Below are positions 15,390 through 24,854 of a DNA stretch of 30,787 nt, one piece after another. Origin of the DNA: Pseudomonadota bacterium. Lineage in GTDB: Bacteria > Pseudomonadota > Gammaproteobacteria > Burkholderiales > Burkholderiaceae_C. Position numbers and translations under genes: made by a program. The stretch spans positions 1 to 30,787 of the forward strand of contig JAEWPH010000192.1 in assembly GCA_023460715.1 (NCBI GenBank). Direction: 5' to 3'. How positions within the stretch are numbered: the first letter of the stretch is position 1; every line of letters starts with the position of its first letter. A model generated the notes under the pieces. The model was given only the letters and a program-made list of their open reading frames with translations, made no database searches and was not told the DNA's origin.

Positions 15390-17702
15390 TTATCGCGAAG
15401 CGTTTGCGTCGGCGACGGTCAAGGCCGTCATGTTGACGATGCGGCGCACGGTGGCGCTGGCCGTCAGGATGTGCACCGGCTCCGCGGCCCCCAGCAGCAC
15501 CGGGCCGATGGCGATGCCGCCGCCGGCCGCCGTCTTGAGCAGGTTGTAGGAAATGTTGGCGGCATCGATGTTGGGCAGCACCAGCAGGTTGGCGCTGCCG
15601 GCCAGCGTGCTGTGCGGCATCACCTGGGTGCGCTGCGCGGCATCCAGGGCGATGTCGCCGTGCATCTCGCCGTCCACTTCCAGCCACGGTGCCTGCACGC
15701 GCAGCAGTTCCAGGGTCTGGCGCATCTTGACGGCGCTGGGCTGGTTGCTCGAACCGAAGTTGGAGTGCGACAGCAAGGCGGCCTTGGGCTTGATGCCGAA
15801 GCGCATCATTTCCTCGGCGGCCATGATGGTGATCTCGGCCAGCTGCTCGGCGGTCGGGTCGTAGTTGACGTGCGTATCCACCAGGAAGATCTGGCGGTCG
15901 GGCAGCATCAGGCCGTTCATGCAGGCATAGGTGTTCACGCCAGCGCGCTTGCCGATCACCTGGTCGATGTACTGCAGGTGGTGCGACGTATGGCCCCAGG
16001 TACCGCAGATCATGCCGTCCACTTCGCCCTTGTGCAGCAGCATGGCTGCGATGAGGGCCAGGCGGCGGCGCATCTCGATCTTGGCGATGGGCACCGTGAT
16101 GCCCTTGCGCTCCGTCATGCGGTGGTAGGTCTGCCAGAAGTCGCGGTAGCGGTGGTCGTTCTCGACGTTCACCACGTCGTAGTCGATGCCTTCCTTCAGG
16201 CGCAGGCCGAATTTCTCGATGCGCTGGGCGATGATGGCGGGGCGGCCGATCAGCGTGGGACGGGCGACCTTCTCGTCCACCACGATCTGGGCAGCGCGCA
16301 GCACGCGTTCTTCTTCGCCTTCGGCATAGGCCACGCGCTTCTTGGCGGCGGTCTTGGCGGCGGTGAAGATCGGCTTCATCGTCGTGCCCGAGGCGTAGAC
16401 GAAGGTCTGCAGGTGGTCGCGGTAGGCGTCCATGTCGGCGATGGGGCGCAGGGCCACGCCGCTGTCGGCGGCGGCCTGGGCCACGGCCGGAGCGATCTTC
16501 ATCATCAGCCGGGGATCGAACGGCTTGGGGATCAGGTATTCGGGACCGAAGGCCAGGGGCTCACCCACATAGGCGGCGGCCACCACTTCGCTCTGCTCGG
16601 CCTGGGCCAGTTCGGCGATGGCGTGCACGGCGGCGATTTCCATCTCCAGCGTGATGGTCGTCGCGCCGCAGTCCAGCGCGCCGCGGAAGATGTACGGGAA
16701 GCACAGGACGTTGTTGACCTGGTTCGGGTAGTCGGTGCGGCCGGTGGCCATCACCACGTCGCCACGCACGGCGTGCGCATCTTCGGGCGTGATCTCGGGG
16801 TTGGGGTTGGCCAGCGCGAAGATGACGGGGCGGGCGGCCATCTTCGCCACCATGGCGGGCTTGAGCACGCCACCGGCCGACAGACCCAGGAACACGTCCG
16901 CGCCGTCGATCACTTCTGCCAACGTGCGCGCGTCGGTCTTCTGCGCGAACTGGATCTTGTCCTCGTCCATCAGCTCCGTGCGGCCTTCGTAGACCACGCC
17001 GGCCAGGTCGGTGACGAACACGTTCTCGCGCTTGAGACCCACCTTCAGCAGCAGGTTCAGGCAGGCCAGCGCGGCGGCGCCGGCGCCCGAGGCGACCAGG
17101 CGCACCGCGCCGATGTCCTTGCCGACGACCTTGAGCGCGTTGAGCATGGCCGCGGCCACCGTGATGGCCGTGCCGTGCTGGTCATCGTGGAAGACGGGAA
17201 TGTTCAAGCGCTTGCGCAGCTCGCGCTCCACGTAGAAGCACTCGGGCGCCTTGATGTCCTCGAGGTTGATGGCGCCGAAGGTCGGTTCCAGAGCCGCAAT
17301 CACCTCGACCAGCTTGGCCGGGTCCTTTTCGTTGATCTCGATGTCGAACACGTCCACGCCGGCGAACTTCTTGAACAGGACGCCCTTGCCCTCCATCACG
17401 GGCTTGGAGGCCAGCGCGCCGATGTCGCCCAGGCCCAGCACCGCCGTGCCGTTGGAGATCACGCCCACCAGGTTGCCGCGGGCCGTGTAGCGGAACGCAG
17501 CCGCAGGATCCTTCACGATCTCTTCGCAGGGCGCGGCCACGCCGGGCGAGTAGGCCAGGGCCAGGTCGTGCTGGTTGACCATCTGCTTGGTGGCGGCGAT
17601 GGCGATCTTCCCCGGCTTGGGAAACTCGTGGTACTCCAGGGCCGCGCGGCGCAGCAGGGCTTTCTTGTCGGGCGTGGCGTTCACCGGGGTGGTCTCGGAC
17701 AT
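15390..17702 (-). CDS. maeB: NADP-dependent malic enzyme, MaeB type
   Basis: Oxidative decarboxylation of L-malate to pyruvate and CO2 in the cytoplasm, normally with NADP+. 770 residues, the size of the long bacterial fusion form. The malic enzyme domain covers about 1-430 ([65 protein letters not shown]). A C-terminal phosphotransacetylase-like domain covers about 430-770 ([49 protein letters not shown]); in this family that domain is usually regulatory and binds acetyl-CoA. The ATG at 17702 is chosen for its GGAGA 7 nt upstream. A TACAAT at 17782-17787 (minus) is a candidate -10, with no convincing -35. Stands alone. Confidence 0.95.
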   Translation of the reverse strand: MSETTPVNATPDKKALLRRAALEYHEFPKPGKIAIAATKQMVNQHDLALAYSPGVAAPCEEIVKDPAAAFRYTARGNLVGVISNGTAVLGLGDIGALASKPVMEGKGVLFKKFAGVDVFDIEINEKDPAKLVEVIAALEPTFGAINLEDIKAPECFYVERELRKRLNIPVFHDDQHGTAITVAAAMLNALKVVGKDIGAVRLVASGAGAAALACLNLLLKVGLKRENVFVTDLAGVVYEGRTELMDEDKIQFAQKTDARTLAEVIDGADVFLGLSAGGVLKPAMVAKMAARPVIFALANPNPEITPEDAHAVRGDVVMATGRTDYPNQVNNVLCFPYIFRGALDCGATTITLEMEIAAVHAIAELAQAEQSEVVAAAYVGEPLAFGPEYLIPKPFDPRLMMKIAPAVAQAAADSGVALRPIADMDAYRDHLQTFVYASGTTMKPIFTAAKTAAKKRVAYAEGEEERVLRAAQIVVDEKVARPTLIGRPAIIAQRIEKFGLRLKEGIDYDVVNVENDHRYRDFWQTYHRMTERKGITVPIAKIEMRRRLALIAAMLLHKGEVDGMICGTWGHTSHHLQYIDQVIGKRAGVNTYACMNGLMLPDRQIFLVDTHVNYDPTAEQLAEITIMAAEEMMRFGIKPKAALLSHSNFGSSNQPSAVKMRQTLELLRVQAPWLEVDGEMHGDIALDAAQRTQVMPHSTLAGSANLLVLPNIDAANISYNLLKTAAGGGIAIGPVLLGAAEPVHILTASATVRRIVNMTALTVADANASR

Positions 17703-17875
17703 CAAGCGTCTCCAGCTCAGGGTTGGTGCAGTACCCGCATTCGGACCGGCTCAGGCGGGCTGCCTGCTATAGGGGAGTGCGATTGTAGTCAGCGTTGTGC
17801 AAGAAGCCGACTAAGCAAATCCGGCTAGAAGGGGCGAAACAGCTTTGCCTTGCGCGGTGGTTCGGTGCGTGCGGA

Positions 17876-19027
17876 TCAGGCAATGCCGCTGGGGCTGTCC
17901 AGCGGTCCGTCCTGCACTTCCACGCGGTTGCGCCCTTGGGTTTTGGCGGCGTACAGCGCCTGATCGGCGCTGGCCATCAGCCGCTGGGGATGGCGGGCAT
18001 GTTCCGGAAAGCTGGCCACCCCGCACGACAGCGTGGCCGACAGCGCGGCGCCATCGACTTCGACCACCAGCGTCTCGAAGGCCCGGCGCAGGGCCTCGGC
18101 CTGTTCGCGTGCCGCGGCCGCCGGCGTGCCGTCCAGCAGCAGCACGAACTCCTCGCCCCCATGGCGGCAGGCCATGTCGCCGGGCCGGGCATGGCGCTGC
18201 AGCAGCTGGGCCAGCGCCTGCAGCACGGCGTCGCCGGCGGGGTGGCCATGGGTGTCGTTGATGCGCTTGAAGTGGTCGATGTCAATCATCACCACCGACA
18301 GCGCTCCGCCGGCCTGCGCACTGCGTTCGATGGCCGGTCCCAGGTCGGCGTCGAGCTGGCGGCGGTTGAACAGTCCGGTCAGCGGGTCGCGCATGGCCTG
18401 CTCCTGCAGGCGCGCCTGCAGAGCCTGGATCTCGTCGAACTGCTGCTGCAGCCGCTCATGGTTGCGGTGCTGCTGCATGGCGCGCATGTACCCGTCGTGC
18501 GCGAAGGCGATGAAGTACACGGTGAGTGCACCGATGCACGCCAGGCTGGCAGGCAGATCGGTCTCGGGCTGCAGCGGCCAATGGCCGGTCGCGGCCAGCC
18601 AGCCTGCGGCCGAGAGCGCCATGCCGCCGCCCATGGCAAGCACCAGGCGCGGCAGGCCGGCCAGGCCGTAGAACACCACCATGTTGATGCAGTTGCCGAT
18701 GGTCAGCGTGAAGCTCAGCCACACCGGCAGGCCGAGCGCTGCGGACCATACGCCGCCGAGCACGGCATCGATCCACATGTTGCGCATCTCGGTGCGCCGC
18801 TGGTGCGCCGAGCGCCGCGCCCACCAGTACGCCAGCTGCGGGTACAGCAGGAACTGCAGCGCGACGACGGTCCACAGCGCGGGGCCGGCGTCCGGCAGGC
18901 GGTGCGCCAGGTGCAGCGCGATGGCCACGCCCAGCATGGCGTAGAACGCCGAGCGGTTGCGGCGGTTCATGCGCACAAGCCAGTGCACGGTGCGGGAGGG
19001 TGCTGAAGACGGGAGGGCGGCGGACAT
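17876..19027 (-). CDS. Membrane diguanylate cyclase (MASE2-GGDEF)
   Basis: Predicted cyclic di-GMP synthase at the inner membrane. 383 residues from the ATG at 19027. The N-terminal ~180 residues are several transmembrane helices matching the MASE2 pattern (a polar start, FYAMLGVAIALHLAHRL, then a conserved RNMWIDA stretch). A short coiled coil (about 195-215) leads to a GGDEF domain with DPLTGLFNRR, GGEEF at 290-294 and an I-site RPGD at 281-284. Both active and product-inhibition sites are therefore intact. The frame is open further upstream, but 19028-19180 has poor coding character. An ATG at 18968 is a shorter alternative, and neither has a good ribosome-binding site. It lies 173 bp upstream of maeB and reads in the same direction. 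Confidence 0.9.
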   Translation of the reverse strand: MSAALPSSAPSRTVHWLVRMNRRNRSAFYAMLGVAIALHLAHRLPDAGPALWTVVALQFLLYPQLAYWWARRSAHQRRTEMRNMWIDAVLGGVWSAALGLPVWLSFTLTIGNCINMVVFYGLAGLPRLVLAMGGGMALSAAGWLAATGHWPLQPETDLPASLACIGALTVYFIAFAHDGYMRAMQQHRNHERLQQQFDEIQALQARLQEQAMRDPLTGLFNRRQLDADLGPAIERSAQAGGALSVVMIDIDHFKRINDTHGHPAGDAVLQALAQLLQRHARPGDMACRHGGEEFVLLLDGTPAAAAREQAEALRRAFETLVVEVDGAALSATLSCGVASFPEHARHPQRLMASADQALYAAKTQGRNRVEVQDGPLDSPSGIA

Positions 19028-19230
19028 CGAGGGCGGGGCAGTGCTCGAATTCACTGTAGCAGGGCGCGTGCGGCGCTGCCTGCGGACATTCCCGTCGGCC
19101 GGGGCCGCGCGGGGAGCGGCCGGCTGGGTGGACAATCGGGGGATGGCTTGCCGCCCCACCGGCCAGCCCTTCCCTTGCTTTGTCTGCCCGGCCCCCAAGG
19201 CCGCTGGCGCCCCGATTTCAGGTGATTTCC

Positions 19231-20016
19231 ATGCTCCTGCGTACCCGCAAACGCCGCGCTGCCGCGGCCTTCCTGCCCTGGTCCCTCGCGGCGGTGGCCG
19301 CTGCCGCGCTGGCGGGCTGCACGTCGGTCTCCCTGGCGCCCGCACCGGCGGCCCCTGCTGCGGTCGCCGCCGTGCCGGAACCTGCCCCGGCCGTGACTGT
19401 GCCTGCAGCCCCTGCCGCCACGCCCGCTGTGGCCGCGCCCGCGGCCCCGCTGCGCCTTCCGGACGATGGCACGGTGGCCCAGTTCTCGGGGGCGGAGACG
19501 GCGCTGCCGTCGCAGGCGGTGGCCCTGCTCGAATCCGTGGCGGCCGATCCGGCGCAGCGGTCGTGGCGCTGGGAGATCAAGGGCTACAGCCAGCGCAGTG
19601 CGCAGGCCAATGCACGCGACATCGCGCTCGCCCGGGCCTGGGCGGCGCGCAAGGTGCTGGTGGAACGTGGCGTGCCGCCCCAGCAGATCAAGGTGCTCTA
19701 CAGCACGGAGCTGCCGCGGGAAGCCGTGACGCTGCAGCCGCAGCGGCCCGCCGCGGCCGCGCCAGCGCCTGCGGCAACCGCCCCAGCGCCCGCTGCCGCA
19801 CCCCAGCCGCCGCGCAAGGCCGGGGCGCAGAAATCCTCAGCCGCGAAGGCGCCGGCCAAGGCGTCAGCCAAGAAGGCCGTGGCGCGCAAGAACGCCAAGA
19901 CGGGCACGCCGCAGGCGCACAAGGCCGCCGCGCACAAAGCGGGCGCGGCGCAGCCCAAGAAGGTGGCCAAGGCCGCCAGCCATCCGGCCGCGGCACAGGG
20001 CCAGAGCCGCCATTGA
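19231..20016 (+). CDS. Lipoprotein, OmpA-like with basic Ala/Lys tail
   Basis: 261 residues. The signal peptide ends in lipobox LAGC (Cys at about residue 30), so a lipid-anchored envelope protein. An Ala/Pro/Val-rich linker (about 36-80) follows. A 95-residue domain recalls OmpA-like peptidoglycan-binding folds: GYSQRSAQANARDIALARAW matches the NxxLSxxRA helix, but the Asp of the usual GHTD is replaced by Ser. After a second Ala/Pro linker, the last ~65 residues are a Lys/Ala-rich tail like histone H1. The ATG at 19231 is chosen because AGGTGA precedes it by 5 nt. It converges with mmsA, 25 bp away. The function is unknown; the tail could contact nucleic acid, LPS or acidic wall polymers. 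Confidence 0.75.
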   Translation: MLLRTRKRRAAAAFLPWSLAAVAAAALAGCTSVSLAPAPAAPAAVAAVPEPAPAVTVPAAPAATPAVAAPAAPLRLPDDGTVAQFSGAETALPSQAVALLESVAADPAQRSWRWEIKGYSQRSAQANARDIALARAWAARKVLVERGVPPQQIKVLYSTELPREAVTLQPQRPAAAAPAPAATAPAPAAAPQPPRKAGAQKSSAAKAPAKASAKKAVARKNAKTGTPQAHKAAAHKAGAAQPKKVAKAASHPAAAQGQSRH

Positions 20017-20041
20017 GGCGAGCGGCCCGAGCCGCCTGCGC

Positions 20042-21567
20042 TCAGCGGCTGCTCGGGAAGGCGAACACCGCGCCTTCGCGCACGCCGGCCGACGGCCAGC
20101 GCTGCGTGATGGTCTTGCGCTTGGTATAGAAGCGCACGGCGTCGGGGCCGTAGGCATGCAGGTCGCCGAACAGGCTGCGCTTCCAGCCGCCGAACGAGTG
20201 GTAGGCCACGGGCACGGGCAGGGGCACGTTCACGCCTACCATACCGACCTGGATGTGGTCGGTGAAGTAGCGGGCGGCTTCGCCGTCGCGGGTGAAGATG
20301 CAGGTGCCGTTGCCGTACTCGTGGTCGTTGATGAGCTGCATGGCCTCCTGCAGAGTCTTCACACGCACCACGCCCAGCACGGGCCCGAAGATCTCTTCCT
20401 GGTAGATCTTCATGCCGGGCTTGACGTGGTCGAACAGGCAGGCGCCCAGGAAGTAGCCCTGCTCATGGCCGGACACCTGCATGCCGCGGCCATCGACCAC
20501 CAGCGTCGCGCCTTCGGCCACGCCGCTGTCCACATAGGCCTTCACCTTCTCGAAGTGCGATTGCGTGACCAGCGGCCCCATGTCGTTGCCGCCGTTGTCG
20601 GTCTGCGTGCCGGGGCCCACCTTCATCTTGGCGATCTCGGTCTTCAGGCCGGCGATCACCGCGTCGCCCACTTCGTCGCCCACGGCCACCAGCAGCGGAA
20701 TGGCCATGCAGCGCTCGCCGCACGAGCCGTAGGCCGCACCCATCAGCGCGCTCACCGCGTTGCCCACGTCCGCATCGGGCATCAGCACCGCATGGTTCTT
20801 GGCGCCGCCCAGGGCCTGCACGCGCTTGCCGTGTTTGCAACCCTCGGCATAGATGTACTCGGCGATGGGCGTGGAGCCCACGAAGCTCACCGCCTTCACG
20901 CGCGGGTCGCGCAGCAGCGTGTCCACCGCCGTCTTGTCGCCGTTGACCACGTTCAGCACGCCGGGCGGCAGGCCGGCCTCCAGCGCCAACTGGGCGATGA
21001 ACAGCGTGCTGCTCGGGTCGCGCTCGGAGGGCTTGAGCACGAAGGTGTTGCCGCAGGCCACGGCATGGGCCACATCCACAGCGGCACCATGGCCGGAAAG
21101 TTGAAGGGCGTGATGCCCGCCGTGACGCCCAGCGCCTGGAACTCGGACCACGAGTCGATGTTCGGGCCCACGTTGCGGCTGTGCTCGCCCTTGAGCAGCT
21201 CGGGCGCGTAGCTGGCGTATTCCACGTTCTCGATGCCGCGCTGCAGCTCGCCGTGCGCGTCGCTCAGCACCTTGCCGTGCTCGGCGGTGATGAGGGCGGC
21301 GATCTTGTCGGCGTTCTCTTCGAGCAGCACCTTGAGTTTGCTCATCACGCGGGCACGCTTGAGCGGCGGCGTGTTGCGCCAGGCGGGGAAGGCCGCCTCG
21401 GCCGAGGCGATGGCGGCCTCCACGGTGGCCTGGGATGCCAGCGCCACGCTGGTGGTCGACTGGCCGGTGGCGGGGTTGAACACCGGCTGCGTGCGGGCGG
21501 TATCGGCCACGATCTGGCCGTCGATCAGGTGGCCGACGGTGGAGGTCACGGACTTGTCGTGTTGCAT
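20042..21567 (-). pseudogene. mmsA: Methylmalonate/malonate-semialdehyde dehydrogenase, frameshifted
   Basis: CoA-acylating aldehyde dehydrogenase that would turn malonate semialdehyde into acetyl-CoA, CO2 and NADH. The N-terminal part reads in one frame from the ATG at 21567 to [15 protein letters not shown]. The protein then continues in another frame from [16 protein letters not shown] to the stop at 20042. A single missing base near 21064 (expected ATG GCC GTG, seen ATG CC GTG) explains this; restored, it would be 508 residues, normal for MmsA. The rest is intact: [27 protein letters not shown] typical of the family, and the catalytic Cys in GERCMA. It is downstream of the aminotransferase and separated from it by repeat copy E. 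Either a fresh mutation or a sequence error. Confidence 0.88.
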
Positions 21568-21576
21568 AGGAGTTTG

Positions 21577-21630
21577 AGGTTAAATTGGTCTGCAGCGCTT
21601 ATGGGGTAAGCGCCGTCAGCTATCAAATCA
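21577..21630 (-). repeat. Dispersed hairpin repeat, copy E
   Basis: Stem GCGCTTA (21595-21601) / TAAGCGC (21607-21613), with shoulders TTAAATTGGTCTGCA and CGTCAGCTATCAAATCAGGAG. It fills the gap between the aminotransferase stop and the mmsA start, in sense orientation. Confidence 0.85.
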
Positions 21631-21635
21631 GGAGT

Positions 21636-23000
21636 TCAAGCGGTTTCGGCCAGGGCGTCGCCCAGCGCGCTCACCAGGCGGTCGATCTCGGCCTCGGTGC
21701 TGATGAACGGGGGCGCCAGCTGGATGGTGTCGCCGCCGTAGCGCACGTAGAAGCCCTTGTCCCAGCACTTCATGGCGATCTCGTACGGCCGGCGGGCCGG
21801 CTCGCCCGGCAGCGCCGCGATGGTGAAGCCGGCGGCCAGGCCGTAGTTGCGGATGTCGGCGACATGCTTGGCGCCCTTCAGGCCGTGCACGGCGTTCTCG
21901 AAGTAGGGCGCCAGCGCCTTGACGCGGCCGGGCATGTCTTCCTTCTGCAGGATGTCCAGCACGGCATTGCCGGCCGCGCAGGCCACGGGGTGGGCCGAGT
22001 ACGTGTAGCCGTGGGTGAACTCCAGCATGTACTCGGGGCCGCCGGCCGCCATGAAGGTGTCGTAGATCTCCTTGGTGGCGACGATGCCGCCCAGCGGCTG
22101 GGCGCCGTTGGTCACCTGCTTGGCGAAGTTGAGGATGTCCGGCGTCACGCCGAAGGCCTCGGAGCCCGTCCATGCGCCGCAGCGGCCGAAGCCGGTGATG
22201 ACCTCGTCGAAGATCAGCAGGATGTTGTTCTGCGTGCAGATCTCGCGGATGCGCTCCAGGTAGCCCTTGGGCGGAATCACCACGCCGGCCGATCCCGAGA
22301 AAGGCTCCACGATCACCGCGGCGATGTTCGACGCATCGTGCAGTGCGATCACGTCCAGCAGCTTGTCGGCCAGCGCACGGCCGCCGTCCTCGGCCATGCC
22401 CTTCTGGAAGGTGCCGGCCGGTGGCTGGGTGTGGGGCAGGTGGTCGGCCTCGATGCCCTGGCCGAAGGTCTTGCGGTTGCCCACGATGCCGCCCACCGAG
22501 ATGCCGCCAAAGTTCACGCCGTGGTAGCCCTTCTCGCGGCCGATCAGGCGCGTCTTTTGCCCCAAGCCCTTGGTGCGCCAGTAGGCGCGGGCGATCTTGA
22601 GCGAGGTGTCGGCCGACTCCGAACCCGAGCCGGTGAAGAACACATAGTCCAGCCCCTGGGGCGTCAGCTCCTTGATCTTGTTGGCCAGCGCGAACGACGC
22701 GGGGTGGCCGAACTGGAAGGCGGGCGAATAGTCCAGCGTGGCGGCTGCCTTGCCAATCGCTTCGGCGACCTCCTTGCGGCCATGGCCTAGGCCCGAGCAC
22801 CACAGGCCCGAGAGGCCGTCGAAGATCTTGCGGCCGTCCACGTCGGTGTAGTAGGCGCCTTGGCCGCTCACGATCATGCGCGGCTGGGCCTTGAACTGGC
22901 GGTTGGCCGTGAAGGGCATCCAGTGCGCGTCAAGCCAGGCGGCGTCCAGGCGGGACGCCTCGGTGGCGGAAGAGGGGGTATCCAGGGGGACGAAGCTCAT
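21636..23000 (-). CDS. Beta-alanine (omega-amino acid):pyruvate transaminase
   Basis: PLP-dependent class III aminotransferase. With mmsA next to it, the likely reaction is beta-alanine plus pyruvate to malonate semialdehyde plus L-alanine. 454 residues, normal length. Motifs: WMPFTANRQFK near the N-terminus typical of omega-amino acid:pyruvate transaminases, FFTGSGSESADTSLKIAR, YHGVNFGG, LIFDEVITGFGR, and the PLP lysine K294 in LNFAKQVTNGAQP. The start ATG at 23000 has a perfect GGAGG 5 nt upstream. It is the first gene of an operon with mmsA and divergent from a LysR regulator. Closely related omega-transaminases with other substrates cannot be excluded. Confidence 0.88.
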   Translation of the reverse strand: MSFVPLDTPSSATEASRLDAAWLDAHWMPFTANRQFKAQPRMIVSGQGAYYTDVDGRKIFDGLSGLWCSGLGHGRKEVAEAIGKAAATLDYSPAFQFGHPASFALANKIKELTPQGLDYVFFTGSGSESADTSLKIARAYWRTKGLGQKTRLIGREKGYHGVNFGGISVGGIVGNRKTFGQGIEADHLPHTQPPAGTFQKGMAEDGGRALADKLLDVIALHDASNIAAVIVEPFSGSAGVVIPPKGYLERIREICTQNNILLIFDEVITGFGRCGAWTGSEAFGVTPDILNFAKQVTNGAQPLGGIVATKEIYDTFMAAGGPEYMLEFTHGYTYSAHPVACAAGNAVLDILQKEDMPGRVKALAPYFENAVHGLKGAKHVADIRNYGLAAGFTIAALPGEPARRPYEIAMKCWDKGFYVRYGGDTIQLAPPFISTEAEIDRLVSALGDALAETA

Positions 23001-23082
23001 GCGGGCCTCCGGCAGTGGGCGAACAGTGGGCGGGAAAGGGAAGAACAGGGCACCGGGCGCGCGGAACGGCCCGGACCTGGGC

Positions 23083-23125
23083 ATTGTTCCGGCGCGCAAT
23101 AATGCGTCCAATGGTGCAATATCAA
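23083..23125 (-). promoter_or_regulatory. Putative promoter of the transaminase-mmsA operon
   Basis: On the minus strand, TTGATA (23120-23125) and TTATTG (23097-23102) are separated by 17 bp, a reasonable sigma-70 pair. ATTG (23083-23086) and CAAT (23097-23100) form a small dyad of LysR-box type overlapping the -10. This is the divergent space with the LysR gene, where such regulators usually bind. Confidence 0.45.
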
Positions 23126-23142
23126 TGTTTACTTGACGAATC

Positions 23143-24123
23143 ATGCAAGTAAAAAAGCCGGTCTCTTCGCTTGCCGCTCCCCCGCAGGCGCCGGCCCCGC
23201 GCCAGCGCGCCGTGCTGGGGCAGGTGGCCGACATGGACCTGCGCCTGCTGCAGGTGTTCAAGAGCGTGGTCGACTGCGGCGGCATGGCCGCGGCCGAGCT
23301 GGAGCTGAACATCGGCACCAGCACCGTGAGCCGCCACGTGAAGGACCTGGAGACGCGTCTGGGCCTCACGCTGTGCCGGCGGGGCCGGGCGGGGTTCGCC
23401 CTCACGCCCGAGGGCCAGCGCGTGTACGAGGAGACCCTGCGCCTGCTGGCGGCGGTGCGGGGCTTTCGCGACGGCATCGACGACATCCATGCCCGCATGG
23501 GCGGCCAGCTGGCCGTGGCCGTGTTCGACAAGACGGCCAGCAACCCCGCCGCGCACATCGACGCGGCGATTGCCGCCTTCACCGCCGAAGCGCCCGATGT
23601 GCAGCTGCAGCTGCACGTGGGGTCCATCAACGCCATCGAGCGCGGCGTGATCGACGGCAGCTACCAGGTGGGCATCATCCCGGCGCACCGCAGCTCGCAG
23701 AGCCTGGTCTACACCGATCTGTTCACCGAAACCATGCTGCTGTATTGCGGCGCGGGCCACCCGTTGTTCGGAGCCGACCATGCCGCGCTGGACTGGGACG
23801 CCGTGCGCGCGCATCCCTTCGCCGGGCTGGGCTACCACTCGCCCAACATGGAACTGAGCCACCAGGCGCGCCTGACGCGCAGCGCCACCGGGTTCGACCA
23901 GGAGTCCATCGCCACGCTGGTGCTGTCGGGCCGCTACCTGGGCTTTCTGCCCGACCACTACGCCGAGGTCTTCGAGCGCCAGGGCCGGCTGCAGCCCGTG
24001 GGGCCGGAGCGCTTCTTCTACCGCTGCCAGTTCGTCAGCCTGGTGCGCCGCTCGCCAGCGCCCAGCCGCGCGGCGCAGGTGTTTGCGCAGTGCCTGGCGC
24101 GGGCGCACGGGGCTGCCGGATAG
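23143..24123 (+). CDS. LysR-family regulator of the beta-alanine operon
   Basis: 326 residues. A 30-residue Pro/Ala-rich lead is followed by the winged helix-turn-helix (about 31-92: MDLRLLQVFKSVVDCGGMAA, then TSTVSRHVKDLETRLGL) and a LysR substrate-binding domain (about 115-310). The divergent placement beside the transaminase suggests it controls that operon in response to beta-alanine or a related amino acid. The ATG at 23143 is used because VLGQVADMDLRLL appears conserved in homologues I recall. The internal ATG at 23233, which has an AGGTGG before it, is an alternative start. The stop is followed by about 290 bp containing only repeat copy F before the next gene. Confidence 0.88.
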   Translation: MQVKKPVSSLAAPPQAPAPRQRAVLGQVADMDLRLLQVFKSVVDCGGMAAAELELNIGTSTVSRHVKDLETRLGLTLCRRGRAGFALTPEGQRVYEETLRLLAAVRGFRDGIDDIHARMGGQLAVAVFDKTASNPAAHIDAAIAAFTAEAPDVQLQLHVGSINAIERGVIDGSYQVGIIPAHRSSQSLVYTDLFTETMLLYCGAGHPLFGADHAALDWDAVRAHPFAGLGYHSPNMELSHQARLTRSATGFDQESIATLVLSGRYLGFLPDHYAEVFERQGRLQPVGPERFFYRCQFVSLVRRSPAPSRAAQVFAQCLARAHGAAG

Positions 24124-24173
24124 CGTGGGGGCGGGAGCGCCCCAGTATCCGGTCAGTGGCACGTGCTGCGAGG

Positions 24174-24236
24174 TTCAATGGCTTTTTGGCCTCTGGCGCT
24201 TGCTGGTGAAGCGCGAGATGCTATGGTTTAGGTAGC
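24174..24236 (-). repeat. Dispersed hairpin repeat, copy F
   Basis: Most diverged copy: stem GCGCTT (24196-24201) / AAGCGC (24209-24214), with shoulders TTTTTGGCCTCTG and GATGCTATGGTTTAGGTAGC. It lies within the 24124-24411 gap, which shows no gene. Confidence 0.7.
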
Positions 24237-24411
24237 ATTCGGCAAACATCCCGGCCCGGTCATCCATGGCTGACCGGAATGAACCCGCCGGGCACCGGGC
24301 AGGGGCTTTGCCGCCCGCTGCTTGGCGCCCAGGGGCGTGGCTTCGATAATCGACCCTGGCGTCCGCGCCGTCGTCTGCCCGCCCATTCACCACCTCTCGG
24401 GAGTGCCCGCC

Positions 24412-24714
24412 ATGTCCTCCATCGGATCGATCGCCTCGTCCGGCCTGCGCGCCGCGCAACTGCAGCTGGACAGCGCCGCCCACAACGTGGCCAACGCCGC
24501 CACGCCGGGCTTCCGGCGCCAGGAGGCGGAGCTGCAGTCCGAGGCCGACCAAGGCGGTGTGCGCGCCCAGGCCGTGCGCGCGCAGCAGGAGGGCGCCGCG
24601 CTGGAGGCCGACGCGGTCAACCAGATCGCCAGCACCTACTCGTTCGCGGCCAACCTGCAGATGCTCCGCACCGAGGACCGCATGATGGGCGCCCTGTTCA
24701 ACACCAAGGCCTGA
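24412..24714 (+). CDS. Short flagellar-rod-like protein
   Basis: 100 residues, ATG at 24412 with GGGAG 8 nt upstream. The N-terminal half is a flagellar basal-body rod signature (SSGLRAAQLQLDSAAHNVAN then ATPGFRRQ). The C-terminal half matches the terminal helix of rod/hook proteins (VNQIASTYSFAANLQMLRTE then a DRMMGALFN segment). The central domain that makes up most of FlgC, FlgF, FlgG or FlgE is missing, leaving only the D0-type helices joined by a short loop. No other flagellar gene is nearby. Both ends are conserved and in frame, so it is not a simple truncation. Either a minimal export or rod accessory protein, or a compacted relic. Confidence 0.75.
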   Translation: MSSIGSIASSGLRAAQLQLDSAAHNVANAATPGFRRQEAELQSEADQGGVRAQAVRAQQEGAALEADAVNQIASTYSFAANLQMLRTEDRMMGALFNTKA

Positions 24715-24752
24715 CGACGCTTAGCCCTCTGGCCGGCCTGCGCCGGCCGCGT

Positions 24753-24854
24753 TCAGCGGCAGGGCGCCAGCCCGGCCAGGCGCTCCAGCAGCCAGGGGCC
24801 GAAGCCTTGCCCGTCCTGGCGGATCGATCCCGACAGCACGGCCGGGGGCCTCAT
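24753..24854 (-). CDS. Possible 33-residue ORF overlapping the DUF2061 gene
   Basis: ATG at 24854 overlaps the upstream stop as ATGA, then MRPPAVLSGSIRQDGQGFGP and a WLLERLAGL stretch to a stop at 24753. Codon use resembles real genes, and the ATGA overlap suggests coupling. The product is unrecognised and could be a truncated remnant. A hairpin GGCCGGC/GCCGGCC (24731-24748) follows it, without a T-tract. Confidence 0.3.
   Translation of the reverse strand: MRPPAVLSGSIRQDGQGFGPWLLERLAGLAPCR

Noticed and set aside
15372..17828. Long plus-strand open frame opposite maeB
   Set aside because: Same antisense-frame effect. Malic enzyme and phosphotransacetylase motifs on the minus strand are complete, and the plus product has His/Gln/Val-rich shadow composition.
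24731..24748. GGCCGGC/GCCGGCC hairpin as a terminator
   Set aside because: No T-run follows on either strand.
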